A stretch of 18,532 nt of DNA from Porphyromonadaceae bacterium UBA7176. GTDB taxonomy: Bacteria > Bacteroidota > Bacteroidia > Bacteroidales > Muribaculaceae. Under the pieces are notes generated by a model. It saw nothing but the letters and a program-made list of their open reading frames with translations, was not told the DNA's origin and did no database searches. The stretch is from positions 16,699 to 35,230 of the forward strand of contig DKVO01000030.1 in NCBI GenBank assembly GCA_002491245.1, read 5' to 3'. The translations under genes were made by a program, and so were the position numbers. How positions within the stretch are numbered: position 1 is the first letter of the stretch; each line of letters starts with the position of its first letter. This document shows, piece after piece, positions 6,325-14,297 of the stretch.

Positions 6325-9300
6325 TTATTTTTTGCCGTCGATATCTTTCAACAAAGTCTCTACAGCTGTTTTCAACTGCATGTCAACACCCTTCACAATA
6401 TCCTCAGGACGGTTGGCAACCTTGATATCAGGTTCGAGCTGACGGTTTTCGAGGAAACCGCCATCGGGCAGACGATAACCTATCACAGGAATACCAAACA
6501 CCATTGTCGGATCTTGCATCCGTACCCAGTTGACCGAAGTCATCGTTCCGGGCACTGGCATACCGACAAGTTTTCCGAGGCCGCGGTTGCTGTAAACCCA
6601 CGGTGTTCCGTGTGCATTGGAATAGCATGGCTCTGCAATAAGCATGATCGAAGGTTTGTTCCAGCGACGCGACGGCATGTCACAGGAGGCATTGCCTCGT
6701 ATCTCCTGGGTAAAATATTTAGAACCGCTGAGAAGAACCTCGATATCTTCGTGGAGACGGCCTCCGCCATTCCAGCGGACATCGATGACCACTCCCTCGC
6801 GGTCATTGTACTTACCCAACAGATCTGAATATACCTTACGGAACGATTCATCATCCATCGACGCTATATGCACATACCCGAGTCTGCCACCCGAAAGACT
6901 GTCCACATCGTGGGCGCGCTGACGCACCCAACGGTCATAAAGCATCGAACGTTCACGGGCTCCGCTAACCGGACGGACCACATAACTCTTCTCAGTTCCG
7001 TCAGCTCCCTTCACCTCCACAAGCGTACGCTTGCCCGACAGGTCTGTAAGCAGACGGTCGAGAGGCTGCTCCGCTGTGACACGCTCAGAGTTGACCGACA
7101 CAATAACATCGCCGGGCTTAACCGCAGGTGCAAGCCCATACATAGGACCGAATTCAAGGATTTCGGCTATACGGGCGCCGTCACCTGTATAGTTCATATC
7201 GAGCAGAACTCCAAGCGAAGCCGTTGAGAAAGGTGCTCCGGCCTTGGCATTGCCACCGGAATAGCGGCCACCGGTATGGCTCACATTGAGCTCTCCAAGC
7301 CATTCGCTGAGAAGCTCAGCGAAATCGTAGTTATTATTGATATGAGGTAGGAAACGGCGGTAATTGTCGCTCATCCCTTTCCAGTCTACTCCATGCATAT
7401 CTTCAACATAGAAACGTTCGCGCTCCTCACGTTCAACGAAATCAAACATAAACTTACGCTCCGCAACCGGATCAAGCGTCTTCCCGGCCGAGAATTTGAT
7501 GCTCTTGGGCGACGACCCGAATTTATAAAGCGAGCCACCAAATAGGAATATATTCTTTCCATCTGGAGTGATTTCGAAACCGGCACGTTCGCTGTGGCGG
7601 CGTTTCATATCCAGATTTTTGTCCTCCAGATTATACTCCCACACAAACACATCGCCATCACCCTCGGTAAGATAATTGAGAGTCTTGCCGTCACCCGAGA
7701 CAATAAAGTCTATCAGGTCAGTCGACATAGGGGTTGCCCTGACCTGACGCTCAGAGATACCGTCGAGTTCAACCTTGATTATATCTGATGTATCAGCCGG
7801 ATTTTTGGGTTCAAGTTCCCGTTCCTCTTTAGGCAAGAGATATTTACGATATGCATCATCATTCATGAACACGAAGAACACATCATTCTGAGAGCCCCAC
7901 GAAGCATGGTTGCGCATACCCAAACGCTCGCTTTGGAAAGCTATGGCCTTACCACCCATTATCCACTTGGGATCTGCATCGAAATAGCCGCTGTTGGTAA
8001 TGTTGGTAAGTTTACCTGTCTCCACATCTATCACGGCGATATCAGTATACGGGTCATGACGACGGTCAACTATTTCGAGTGCTATCCAACGCGAATCAGG
8101 CGACCATCGGTAAGTGAAACCACCGTCGCGATGGCGGTATGTCGAGCCATCTGTAAGTTCGCGAGTCTTGCCACTCTTGATATCCGTCACGGCAAGTTTG
8201 TTTCGGTCAAGCAGATATGCCACCGACTTACCGTCAGGCGACACAACAGGTTTCATCCGTTCATGCTTGTCTGATTTGAACACAGGCTTCGTATCCAACA
8301 CTGTGGCATGCGACAAATCAGGTTCGCCGGCCCGGCCGAGAGTCGAGCGGTAGATGTTATATCGACCGTCGCGCTGGCTGTCGTAATAGATTGTGGAGTC
8401 ATTGGCCCACGAAATATTACCCTCGGCTTCCGGGGTATCGCTTATCTGTTTGGTGGTTGTATAATCCACAGAGGTCACATACACATCACCGCGGTAGATG
8501 AAGGCTACGTTCTTTCCGTCGGGCGACGGTTTAGCACCGCTCACACTGCCGGCTCGCAACTTGCGCGTCTCGTCTGGGAAATCGGCCTTTATATCCACCG
8601 TCACTTTTGTCGGTTTGCCGTCCGGCTTCATCGTGTAGATTTCGCCATTGTAGCCAAACGACAAAGTTCCGTCGTTTGCTCGGCTCAGGAAACGCACCGG
8701 ATGAGGTCCAAATGATGTCAGACGCTCTGCCGCTCCTGTATTGTCGGCAGGAGCACGGTATACGTTAATCGATTTATCTCCATCGCGTTCGCTAAGAAAA
8801 TAAATGAATTTTCCGGCATCTACCGGGTTGAGATCCTCTCCTGCTCGGTCGATAATCTGGTCATGACGGCCTGTCGACGGCGTGTAACGCCATATGTCTC
8901 GGGTCACAGACGATGTATGATGCTTACGCCAGGTATCTTCAAACCCCTTGATATCCTGATAAAGGAAGCTCTTGCCGTCCGGAGCCCACGAAAGCGACGT
9001 GGCTGGAGTGGCAAGAATTTGCCGGGGATTACCACCCTTAAGATCCACACTATACAGTTCGGTCATACGTCCCGACGGAAACAAAGCACTCGATGACGGA
9101 TCTTGTATCGAAGCAGAGAAATAGACCGATTTACCGTCGGGCGTAAATGCTTCGGGCAGCTCTGATGCGCTGTTGAATGTCAGACGTCGCCATTGGCCGC
9201 CGCCATCTGTCGGTACTGCAAAAAGATCAAAATTGCCATAGCGGTCAGATGCGAAGACTATTGTCTTCCCGTCAGGACTCCATATCGGCATCTGCTCATA

Positions 9301-9489
9301 ACCGGGATCCGATGTAAGCCGCCGGGCCGTACCTCCGGAAACAGGCACCGTGAATATATCACCCTTGTAGGTAAAGGCTATGTTCTTACCATCAGGAGCT
9401 ATCGCTACGTCGCGCATCCATAACGGTGCTTCGGCAGAAGCACTTAATGCCAAAGCGGCAAATATACTGAGTGTTGCAATGTGTTTCAT
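6325..9489 (-). CDS. Exported tricorn-like S41 family protease
   Basis: This 1054-residue protein carries a signal peptide (about 1-19, MKHIATLSIFAALALSASA) and lacks a lipobox. Residues 20-670 form two beta-propellers of PD40/WD40-like blades with recurring PDGK-type turns (for example near 32, 72, 117, 169, 322, 417, 641). A helical region follows, then a PDZ domain (about 755-845) and the S41 core (about 860-1030). By comparison with archaeal tricorn (Ser745, His746, Ser965, Glu1023), I match Ser737-His738 in ELNVSHTG, nucleophile Ser957 in CYSNAHG, and Glu1014 in GGFLENRQLEPDI. All are present, so it is probably active. The family cleaves oligopeptides to short products. Archaeal tricorn is cytosolic, whereas this one should be periplasmic. 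It is first in a minus-strand operon, 12 bases before the kinase gene. Confidence 0.9.
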   Translation of the reverse strand: MKHIATLSIFAALALSASAEAPLWMRDVAIAPDGKNIAFTYKGDIFTVPVSGGTARRLTSDPGYEQMPIWSPDGKTIVFASDRYGNFDLFAVPTDGGGQWRRLTFNSASELPEAFTPDGKSVYFSASIQDPSSSALFPSGRMTELYSVDLKGGNPRQILATPATSLSWAPDGKSFLYQDIKGFEDTWRKHHTSSVTRDIWRYTPSTGRHDQIIDRAGEDLNPVDAGKFIYFLSERDGDKSINVYRAPADNTGAAERLTSFGPHPVRFLSRANDGTLSFGYNGEIYTMKPDGKPTKVTVDIKADFPDETRKLRAGSVSGAKPSPDGKNVAFIYRGDVYVTSVDYTTTKQISDTPEAEGNISWANDSTIYYDSQRDGRYNIYRSTLGRAGEPDLSHATVLDTKPVFKSDKHERMKPVVSPDGKSVAYLLDRNKLAVTDIKSGKTRELTDGSTYRHRDGGFTYRWSPDSRWIALEIVDRRHDPYTDIAVIDVETGKLTNITNSGYFDADPKWIMGGKAIAFQSERLGMRNHASWGSQNDVFFVFMNDDAYRKYLLPKEERELEPKNPADTSDIIKVELDGISERQVRATPMSTDLIDFIVSGDGKTLNYLTEGDGDVFVWEYNLEDKNLDMKRRHSERAGFEITPDGKNIFLFGGSLYKFGSSPKSIKFSAGKTLDPVAERKFMFDFVEREERERFYVEDMHGVDWKGMSDNYRRFLPHINNNYDFAELLSEWLGELNVSHTGGRYSGGNAKAGAPFSTASLGVLLDMNYTGDGARIAEILEFGPMYGLAPAVKPGDVIVSVNSERVTAEQPLDRLLTDLSGKRTLVEVKGADGTEKSYVVRPVSGARERSMLYDRWVRQRAHDVDSLSGGRLGYVHIASMDDESFRKVYSDLLGKYNDREGVVIDVRWNGGGRLHEDIEVLLSGSKYFTQEIRGNASCDMPSRRWNKPSIMLIAEPCYSNAHGTPWVYSNRGLGKLVGMPVPGTMTSVNWVRMQDPTMVFGIPVIGYRLPDGGFLENRQLEPDIKVANRPEDIVKGVDMQLKTAVETLLKDIDGKK

Positions 9490-9517
9490 GCTTTAAGAAT
9501 TTATCTAAGTATCACTG

Positions 9518-9525
9518 CAAAGATA
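9518..9525 (-). promoter_or_regulatory. -7 promoter box of tricorn-kinase-GH2 operon
   Basis: On the minus strand this reads TATCTTTG followed by C, a perfect Bacteroidota -7 box. It ends 28 bases before the protease ATG. No convincing -33 element is visible; a TTAG lies 23 bases upstream. Confidence 0.6.
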
Positions 9526-9621
9526 CGACATCTAATCCATAAAATATTCTAAAAAAATCAATATTTACGCAAAAACAGCCCCTTGACACAAAAATCGAAT
9601 ACACCGTTATCAAACAATAAA

Positions 9622-9656
9622 TTAACAAACCCATGCGTTTTGTTATATTTTGTTAA
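9622..9656. promoter_or_regulatory. Inverted and direct TTTGTTA repeats, possible operator in divergent promoter region
   Basis: TTAACAAA (9622-9629) and TTTGTTAA (9649-9656) form a perfect 8-bp dyad. Between them a second TTTTGTTA (9638-9645) repeats exactly ten bases before the one at 9648-9655. Two half-sites one helical turn apart plus an inverted one suggest a protein-binding cluster. It lies between the two divergent promoters, about 50 bases upstream of the nqr -7 box. The region is AT-rich, so chance similarity is possible. Confidence 0.35.
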
Positions 9657-9706
9657 TATCCATTCTTGCAAGCGCTTAAATTTAAAGAATTTTAGCAAAA
9701 AATAGC

Positions 9707-9714
9707 TACCTTTG
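9707..9714 (+). promoter_or_regulatory. -7 promoter box of nqr operon
   Basis: TACCTTTG followed by C is a perfect TAnnTTTGC box ending 30 bases before the nqrA ATG. TTTA at 9681-9684 is a poor candidate -33 element 22 bases upstream. The box overlaps the TTG at 9712, which supports the downstream ATG as the real start of nqrA. Confidence 0.65.
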
Positions 9715-9744
9715 CCGATTATTGGACATTATCACATAAAAGAT

Positions 9745-11082
9745 ATGAAATTGAAGCTCAAGAAAGGTTTGAAGCTCAATATCGCAGGCGGTTTGATGCC
9801 GGGCACTCAAGCGATTGAGACGGGCGTCGGTCTTTGCGCCGTTATTCCTGACGATTTCCCGGGCTTTATGCCTAAGGTGTGTGTGCACGACGGTGATATG
9901 GTTGCTGCCGGCACTCCCCTGCTTTTCGACAAAAAAAATTCGCAGGTAAAGCTTGTGTCGCCCATATCGGGCCGAATACGCAGCATCGTGCGCGGCGAAC
10001 GGCGTAAGATAATGCGTATCGAAATCGAAACAGCAGAAACAGACATGGACAGTCCGGTCTTGCCAACACCGACCGACAGGACCTCCGCCAATAATCTGCT
10101 TGCCGAATCCGGTCTTCTCGCATTCATCCGCCAACGTCCTTACGACATAGTACCTACGCCCGGCGACAAAGTGCGCGACATATTTGTGACAGCACTCGAC
10201 ACAGCTCCTCTGGCAGCATCCATGTCCGTATTTTCTTCCATCTTCACCAAAACAGATTATACTGCCGGCGTGGCTTTGCTGCGCAAAATCACCGATGGTA
10301 AAGTATACATCTGCCACGGCACAGATTGGCAAACCGGAGCTATCGACGGCGCAGAAATGGTGGAAGTCGACGGTCCGCACCCGGCAGGCAACGCAGGTGT
10401 GCAGGCTGCCAACATCGCACCGGTCAACAAAGGCGAAACAATATGGACACTCGACCTGCCTACCCTCGGCCGTATCGGCCGCATCGCCGCAGGCAAGGCT
10501 CCCGAGTTTCGTACTATTGCAGCAGTTGTAGGTCCGGAAGTTTCAAAGCCGGCTCTGATAGAGACTATCATCGGAGCTGAGATAGCACCTCTGATTGCAG
10601 GCCGTCTCGACTCCACGACACACCGTCGCCGCATCATCAGCGGCAATGTGCTTACAGGTGATGCTGTCGGCGCCGATGGTTTTATCCGCTACCCATACAG
10701 GCAGATTACAGTCATCGCTGAAGGCGACGACAAAGACGAATTCATGGGGTGGGCTTCTCTATCTCCGTCGAAAATGAGCGAGAGTCCATCGTTCCCGGGC
10801 CATTTCCTCAAACGCAAATTCAGACCCGACGCACGCCTCAACGGCGGACGCCGCGCAATGATAATGAGCGGACAATACGATAAAGTGATGCCGATGGACA
10901 TACTTCCCGAATATCTGCTCAAGGCTATAATGTCAAACAACATCGAAGATATGGAGCGGCTCGGAATATATGAAGTCGCACCCGAAGATTTCGCCGCCGC
11001 AGAATATGTCGACACCTCCAAACTGCCCTTGCAGCAGATTGTGCGCGACGGTCTCGATTACATCCGCAAAGAACTTGAATAA
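9745..11082 (+). CDS. nqrA: Na+-translocating NADH:quinone reductase subunit A
   Basis: The 445-residue product begins MKLKLKKGLKLNIAGG, the characteristic N-terminus of NqrA. It is a soluble, membrane-associated subunit with no membrane segment or signal peptide, reported in Vibrio to contribute to quinone binding. The frame extends upstream to a TTG at 9712, but that codon overlaps the promoter box, and the ATG at 9745 gives the family's usual N-terminus and length. It is the first gene of a complete nqrABCDEF operon; nqrB follows after a single base. Nqr oxidises NADH, reduces the membrane quinone (menaquinone in Bacteroidales) and pumps Na+ out of the cell. Confidence 0.96.
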   Translation: MKLKLKKGLKLNIAGGLMPGTQAIETGVGLCAVIPDDFPGFMPKVCVHDGDMVAAGTPLLFDKKNSQVKLVSPISGRIRSIVRGERRKIMRIEIETAETDMDSPVLPTPTDRTSANNLLAESGLLAFIRQRPYDIVPTPGDKVRDIFVTALDTAPLAASMSVFSSIFTKTDYTAGVALLRKITDGKVYICHGTDWQTGAIDGAEMVEVDGPHPAGNAGVQAANIAPVNKGETIWTLDLPTLGRIGRIAAGKAPEFRTIAAVVGPEVSKPALIETIIGAEIAPLIAGRLDSTTHRRRIISGNVLTGDAVGADGFIRYPYRQITVIAEGDDKDEFMGWASLSPSKMSESPSFPGHFLKRKFRPDARLNGGRRAMIMSGQYDKVMPMDILPEYLLKAIMSNNIEDMERLGIYEVAPEDFAAAEYVDTSKLPLQQIVRDGLDYIRKELE

Positions 11083-11083
11083 A

Positions 11084-12295
11084 ATGGCACGTTTACGCAA
11101 CTTTCTCGACAAGATAAAGCCGAACTTCGAGCCCGGAGGCAAGCTACACGCCTTCCACTCGGTATACGACGGCTTTGAAACATTCCTGTACACACCACGG
11201 ACGACATCGGCTCCGGCCGGCGCTGTCCATATCCACGACAGCATCGACGCCAAACGAACGATGATAATCGTGGTCATGGCTCTGATGCCATGTTTCTTCT
11301 TTGGCATGTACAATACCGGCTACCAGCATTGGCTCGCGACTGGAGCCACAGAGTTTCCTTTCTGGAGCCTGATGCTTTACGGTTTTCTTACCATACTTCC
11401 CCGGGTACTTGTCGCGTATGTGGTTGGACTCGGCATCGAATTCGCTTTTGCCCAGTGGCGAAAGGAGGAGATTCAGGAAGGTTTTCTTGTCACCGGTATC
11501 CTTGTACCGATGATATGCCCTGCCGAAGTTCCGCTGTGGATGCTTGCCGTTGCGGTGGCTTTCGCTGTAGTCTTCGCAAAAGAAGTCTTTGGCGGAACGG
11601 GCTACAATGTCATGAACGTGGCCCTTGTTACCCGTGCATTCCTCTTCTTTGCCTATCCGGCCCAGATGTCGGGCGATAAAGTTTATGTCGCCGGCAGCAC
11701 TCCCTTCGGTTTCGGCACTCCTGTCCCCGACGGCTTCTCCGGAGCAACCCCTCTTGGCCAGATAGCCACACAGGCAGGCCCCGACATAACCCTAACAGGT
11801 ATCGACGGTAGTATCATCGACACCTGGCAGGCTTTCCTCGGCCTCATTCCCGGCTCTTTCGGCGAAACATCAACGCTGTGCATCCTCATCGGTGCAGCGA
11901 TATTGCTTACCTCTGGAATAGCCTCCTGGCGTATAATCCTGTCGGTAATCGCCGGAGGTTTGTTTATGGGCTGGATAGCCAACACCTTTGCCTCGCCCCT
12001 CTACCCTGCCTCATATATCCCGGCATACGACCAGCTACTGCTCGGCGGCTTTGCTTTCGCTGCAGTCTTCATGGCCACCGACCCGGTTACAGCAGCCCGT
12101 ACAACAACTGGCAAATATATCTACGGCTTCCTTATCGGCGCCATAGCTATCGTCATACGAACATACAACAACGGCTATCCCGAAGGAGCCATGCTGGCCG
12201 TCCTGCTAATGAATTGTTTCGCTCCGCTGATCGACTATTGTGTAGTACAGGCCAATATCCGCCGACGCATGAAACGTGTAACTGTAAAACCGTAA
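11084..12295 (+). CDS. nqrB: Na+-translocating NADH:quinone reductase subunit B
   Basis: The 403-residue integral membrane subunit is related to RnfD. The family N-terminus (MARLRNFLDKIKPNFEPGG) starts at the ATG one base after nqrA; upstream codons in this frame lie inside nqrA. The covalent FMN attachment site is SGAT at 219-222, with Thr222 the expected acceptor (Thr236 in Vibrio). Several hydrophobic helices run from about residue 57 onward, including GFLVTGILVPMICPAEVPLW and the C-terminal pairs. NqrB carries the electron path and is thought to form much of the Na+ channel. Spacing to nqrC is four bases. FMN loading needs an ApbE flavin transferase, whose gene is not in this window. Confidence 0.96.
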   Translation: MARLRNFLDKIKPNFEPGGKLHAFHSVYDGFETFLYTPRTTSAPAGAVHIHDSIDAKRTMIIVVMALMPCFFFGMYNTGYQHWLATGATEFPFWSLMLYGFLTILPRVLVAYVVGLGIEFAFAQWRKEEIQEGFLVTGILVPMICPAEVPLWMLAVAVAFAVVFAKEVFGGTGYNVMNVALVTRAFLFFAYPAQMSGDKVYVAGSTPFGFGTPVPDGFSGATPLGQIATQAGPDITLTGIDGSIIDTWQAFLGLIPGSFGETSTLCILIGAAILLTSGIASWRIILSVIAGGLFMGWIANTFASPLYPASYIPAYDQLLLGGFAFAAVFMATDPVTAARTTTGKYIYGFLIGAIAIVIRTYNNGYPEGAMLAVLLMNCFAPLIDYCVVQANIRRRMKRVTVKP

Positions 12296-12299
12296 ACGA

Positions 12300-13013
12300 A
12301 TGAATAAGCAAAGCAATACATACACCATAATCTACATAATTGTTATGGTCGTAGTCGTAGGCGCGGCTCTTGCGTTTACGTCTATTTCGCTCAAATACCG
12401 ACAGCAAGCCAATGCCGATGCCGATAAGATGCGGCAGATTTTGGCAAGCGTAAAGGTCGAGGTTCCGCAAGACGAGATCGCGGATCAATACGGTAAACTC
12501 ATAACCTCTACCTATGTCATCGATGCCGATGGCAAAAAAGTGGCAGACGCCCCGGATGCCTTTACTGTGAATGTCGCCATGCAGAGTAAAGAACCGGCAG
12601 ACAAACGGATGCTTCCCGTCTACGAATGCACTCTGCCTGACGGAAGCTTGAAATACATCCTTGCCATGTATGGCGCCGGTCTGTGGGGCCCGATATGGGG
12701 TTATGTATCGGTTGATGCTGACGGCACTACAGTCTACGGTGCATACTTCGCGCATCAAGGCGAGACTCCCGGTCTGGGTGCCGAGATTGAAAAGCCGGCT
12801 TTCAGCGATCAATTTCAGGGCAAACATCTGCTTGTCAACGGCAATTTCACCCCTATAGCTGTAGTAAAATCCGGGATGCCGGCTCCAGAAGGGGCCGACT
12901 ACGTTGATGCTATCTCGGGTGGTACAATAACGAGTAAAGGCGTCGGTGCCATGATCGACAATTGCCTCGCGCCTTACGGCCCGTTCCTTAAAAGTATAGC
13001 CTCAAACAATTAA
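12300..13013 (+). CDS. nqrC: Na+-translocating NADH:quinone reductase subunit C
   Basis: The 237-residue subunit has one N-terminal membrane anchor (about residues 9-30) and a periplasmic FMN-binding domain related to RnfG. The expected covalent FMN site is DAISGGTITS, with Thr209 the acceptor. It reads SGGT where the Vibrio protein has SGAT; the threonine and flanking TS are kept, so the site should still be used. GLWGPIWGYVSV (about 127-138) and GETPGLGAEI are further family motifs. The start ATG is four bases after nqrB, and the next gene begins 12 bases after its stop. NqrC passes electrons between iron centre and FMN on the outer face of the membrane. Confidence 0.95.
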   Translation: MNKQSNTYTIIYIIVMVVVVGAALAFTSISLKYRQQANADADKMRQILASVKVEVPQDEIADQYGKLITSTYVIDADGKKVADAPDAFTVNVAMQSKEPADKRMLPVYECTLPDGSLKYILAMYGAGLWGPIWGYVSVDADGTTVYGAYFAHQGETPGLGAEIEKPAFSDQFQGKHLLVNGNFTPIAVVKSGMPAPEGADYVDAISGGTITSKGVGAMIDNCLAPYGPFLKSIASNN

Positions 13014-13025
13014 AGACGGAGTACT

Positions 13026-13640
13026 ATGTCGAACAAAAGTGTATTTTTCAATCCTTTTTCCAAGAATAATCCTGTTATAGTACAAATTCTTGGTATCTGC
13101 TCCGTGCTTGCCGTAACGGTCAAACTCGAACCGGCAATAGTCATGGGGCTGTCGGTAATCGCGGTCCTTGCGTTCAGCAATGTAATCATATCGCTCATAC
13201 GCAACACGATACCTACCAATATCCGTATCATCGTACAACTCGTTGTAGTTGCCGGTCTTGTAGTGATCGTGTCGCAATTACTCGAAGCATATGCTTATGA
13301 CGTGAGCAAGCAATTGTCGGTATTCATCGGTCTGATCATTACCAACTGTATCCTCATGGGCCGTCTTGAAGCTTTTGCGATGGCAAATAAACCTTGGCCA
13401 TCGTTTCTCGACGGAGTCGGCAACGGTATTGGATATGCGATAATACTGATTATCGTCGGATTTTTCCGCGAGCTATTAGGCTCAGGAACACTTCTTGGCT
13501 ATCAAGTTGTACCTGACAGCTTCTATGCCGCCGGATACGTCAACAATGGTCTGATGATATTGCCACCGATGGCACTCGTCACTGTGGCATGTATCATTTG
13601 GGTGCATCGCAGTTTCAACAAAGACCTTCAGGAAAAATAA
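13026..13640 (+). CDS. nqrD: Na+-translocating NADH:quinone reductase subunit D
   Basis: This 204-residue subunit is almost entirely hydrophobic, with about six membrane helices, and belongs to the NqrD/RnfE family. The N-terminal NPVIVQILGICSVLAVT and the second half-membrane motif NCILMGRLEAFAM are inverted-topology signatures of the family. Cys25 and Cys108 correspond, with a constant offset of four, to Vibrio Cys29 and Cys112, which with NqrE cysteines hold the intramembrane iron centre. It starts 12 bases after nqrC and is followed by nqrE after 27 bases. Its length is normal and nothing is broken. Confidence 0.96.
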   Translation: MSNKSVFFNPFSKNNPVIVQILGICSVLAVTVKLEPAIVMGLSVIAVLAFSNVIISLIRNTIPTNIRIIVQLVVVAGLVVIVSQLLEAYAYDVSKQLSVFIGLIITNCILMGRLEAFAMANKPWPSFLDGVGNGIGYAIILIIVGFFRELLGSGTLLGYQVVPDSFYAAGYVNNGLMILPPMALVTVACIIWVHRSFNKDLQEK

Positions 13641-13667
13641 TCAGTCAATCCGTAACAACCTGACACA

Positions 13668-14285
13668 ATGGATAATTTAAATCTGTTTATCCGGTCGATC
13701 TTCATCGACAACATGATATTCGCCTACTTCCTCGGCATGTGCTCGTTTATCGCGGTGAGCAAAAATGTCAAGACGGCATTCGGATTAGGCATCGCGGTGA
13801 CTTTCATGCTCACAATCACACTGCCTATAAACTACCTGCTTGAGACGTATGTGCTACGTGGAGGTGCCCTGACATGGATCAGTCCTGACTTTGCCGATGT
13901 AGACCTCAGCTTCCTCTCGCTCATCGTCTTTATCGCAGTGATAGCATCGATGACTCAATTGGTTGAAATGGTAGTCGAGAAATATGCCCCGGCGCTATAT
14001 TCGTCACTCGGTATATTCCTGCCTCTCATCGCAGTGAATTGCGCTATTCTCGGTGGCTCTCTGTTTATGCAGCAACGCGATTTCGGATCGGTATGGACGG
14101 CTGTCTGTGCCGGTGGCGGATGGGGTCTTGGCTGGTTGCTCGCAATTACTGCCGTTGCAGCTGTGCGCGAGCGTATAGCACAGTACTCGAATATCCCCGG
14201 GCCACTCCGCGGAGTAGGCATCACTTTCATAATCACAGCTTTGATGGGCATAGCCTTCATGAGCTTCCTCGGTATCAAGATTTAA
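13668..14285 (+). CDS. nqrE: Na+-translocating NADH:quinone reductase subunit E
   Basis: This 205-residue, six-helix membrane subunit is paralogous to NqrD and related to RnfA. The N-terminus MDNLNLFIRSIFIDNMIFAY and the motif GMCSFIAVSKN are diagnostic. Cys25 and Cys125 (in NCAILGG) are the expected ligands of the intramembrane iron shared with NqrD. A short loop, about residues 64-82 (RGGALTW to DVDL), sits between helices and makes the spacing between the two cysteines slightly longer than in Vibrio. The gene is 27 bases after nqrD and 12 bases before nqrF, within one transcript. Confidence 0.96.
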   Translation: MDNLNLFIRSIFIDNMIFAYFLGMCSFIAVSKNVKTAFGLGIAVTFMLTITLPINYLLETYVLRGGALTWISPDFADVDLSFLSLIVFIAVIASMTQLVEMVVEKYAPALYSSLGIFLPLIAVNCAILGGSLFMQQRDFGSVWTAVCAGGGWGLGWLLAITAVAAVRERIAQYSNIPGPLRGVGITFIITALMGIAFMSFLGIKI

Positions 14286-14297
14286 ACTGAAATCAAG

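Noticed and set aside
12153..12827. 224-codon minus-strand frame across the nqrB/nqrC junction
   Set aside because: It is antisense to two conserved genes; its translation resembles no family and has no promoter box.
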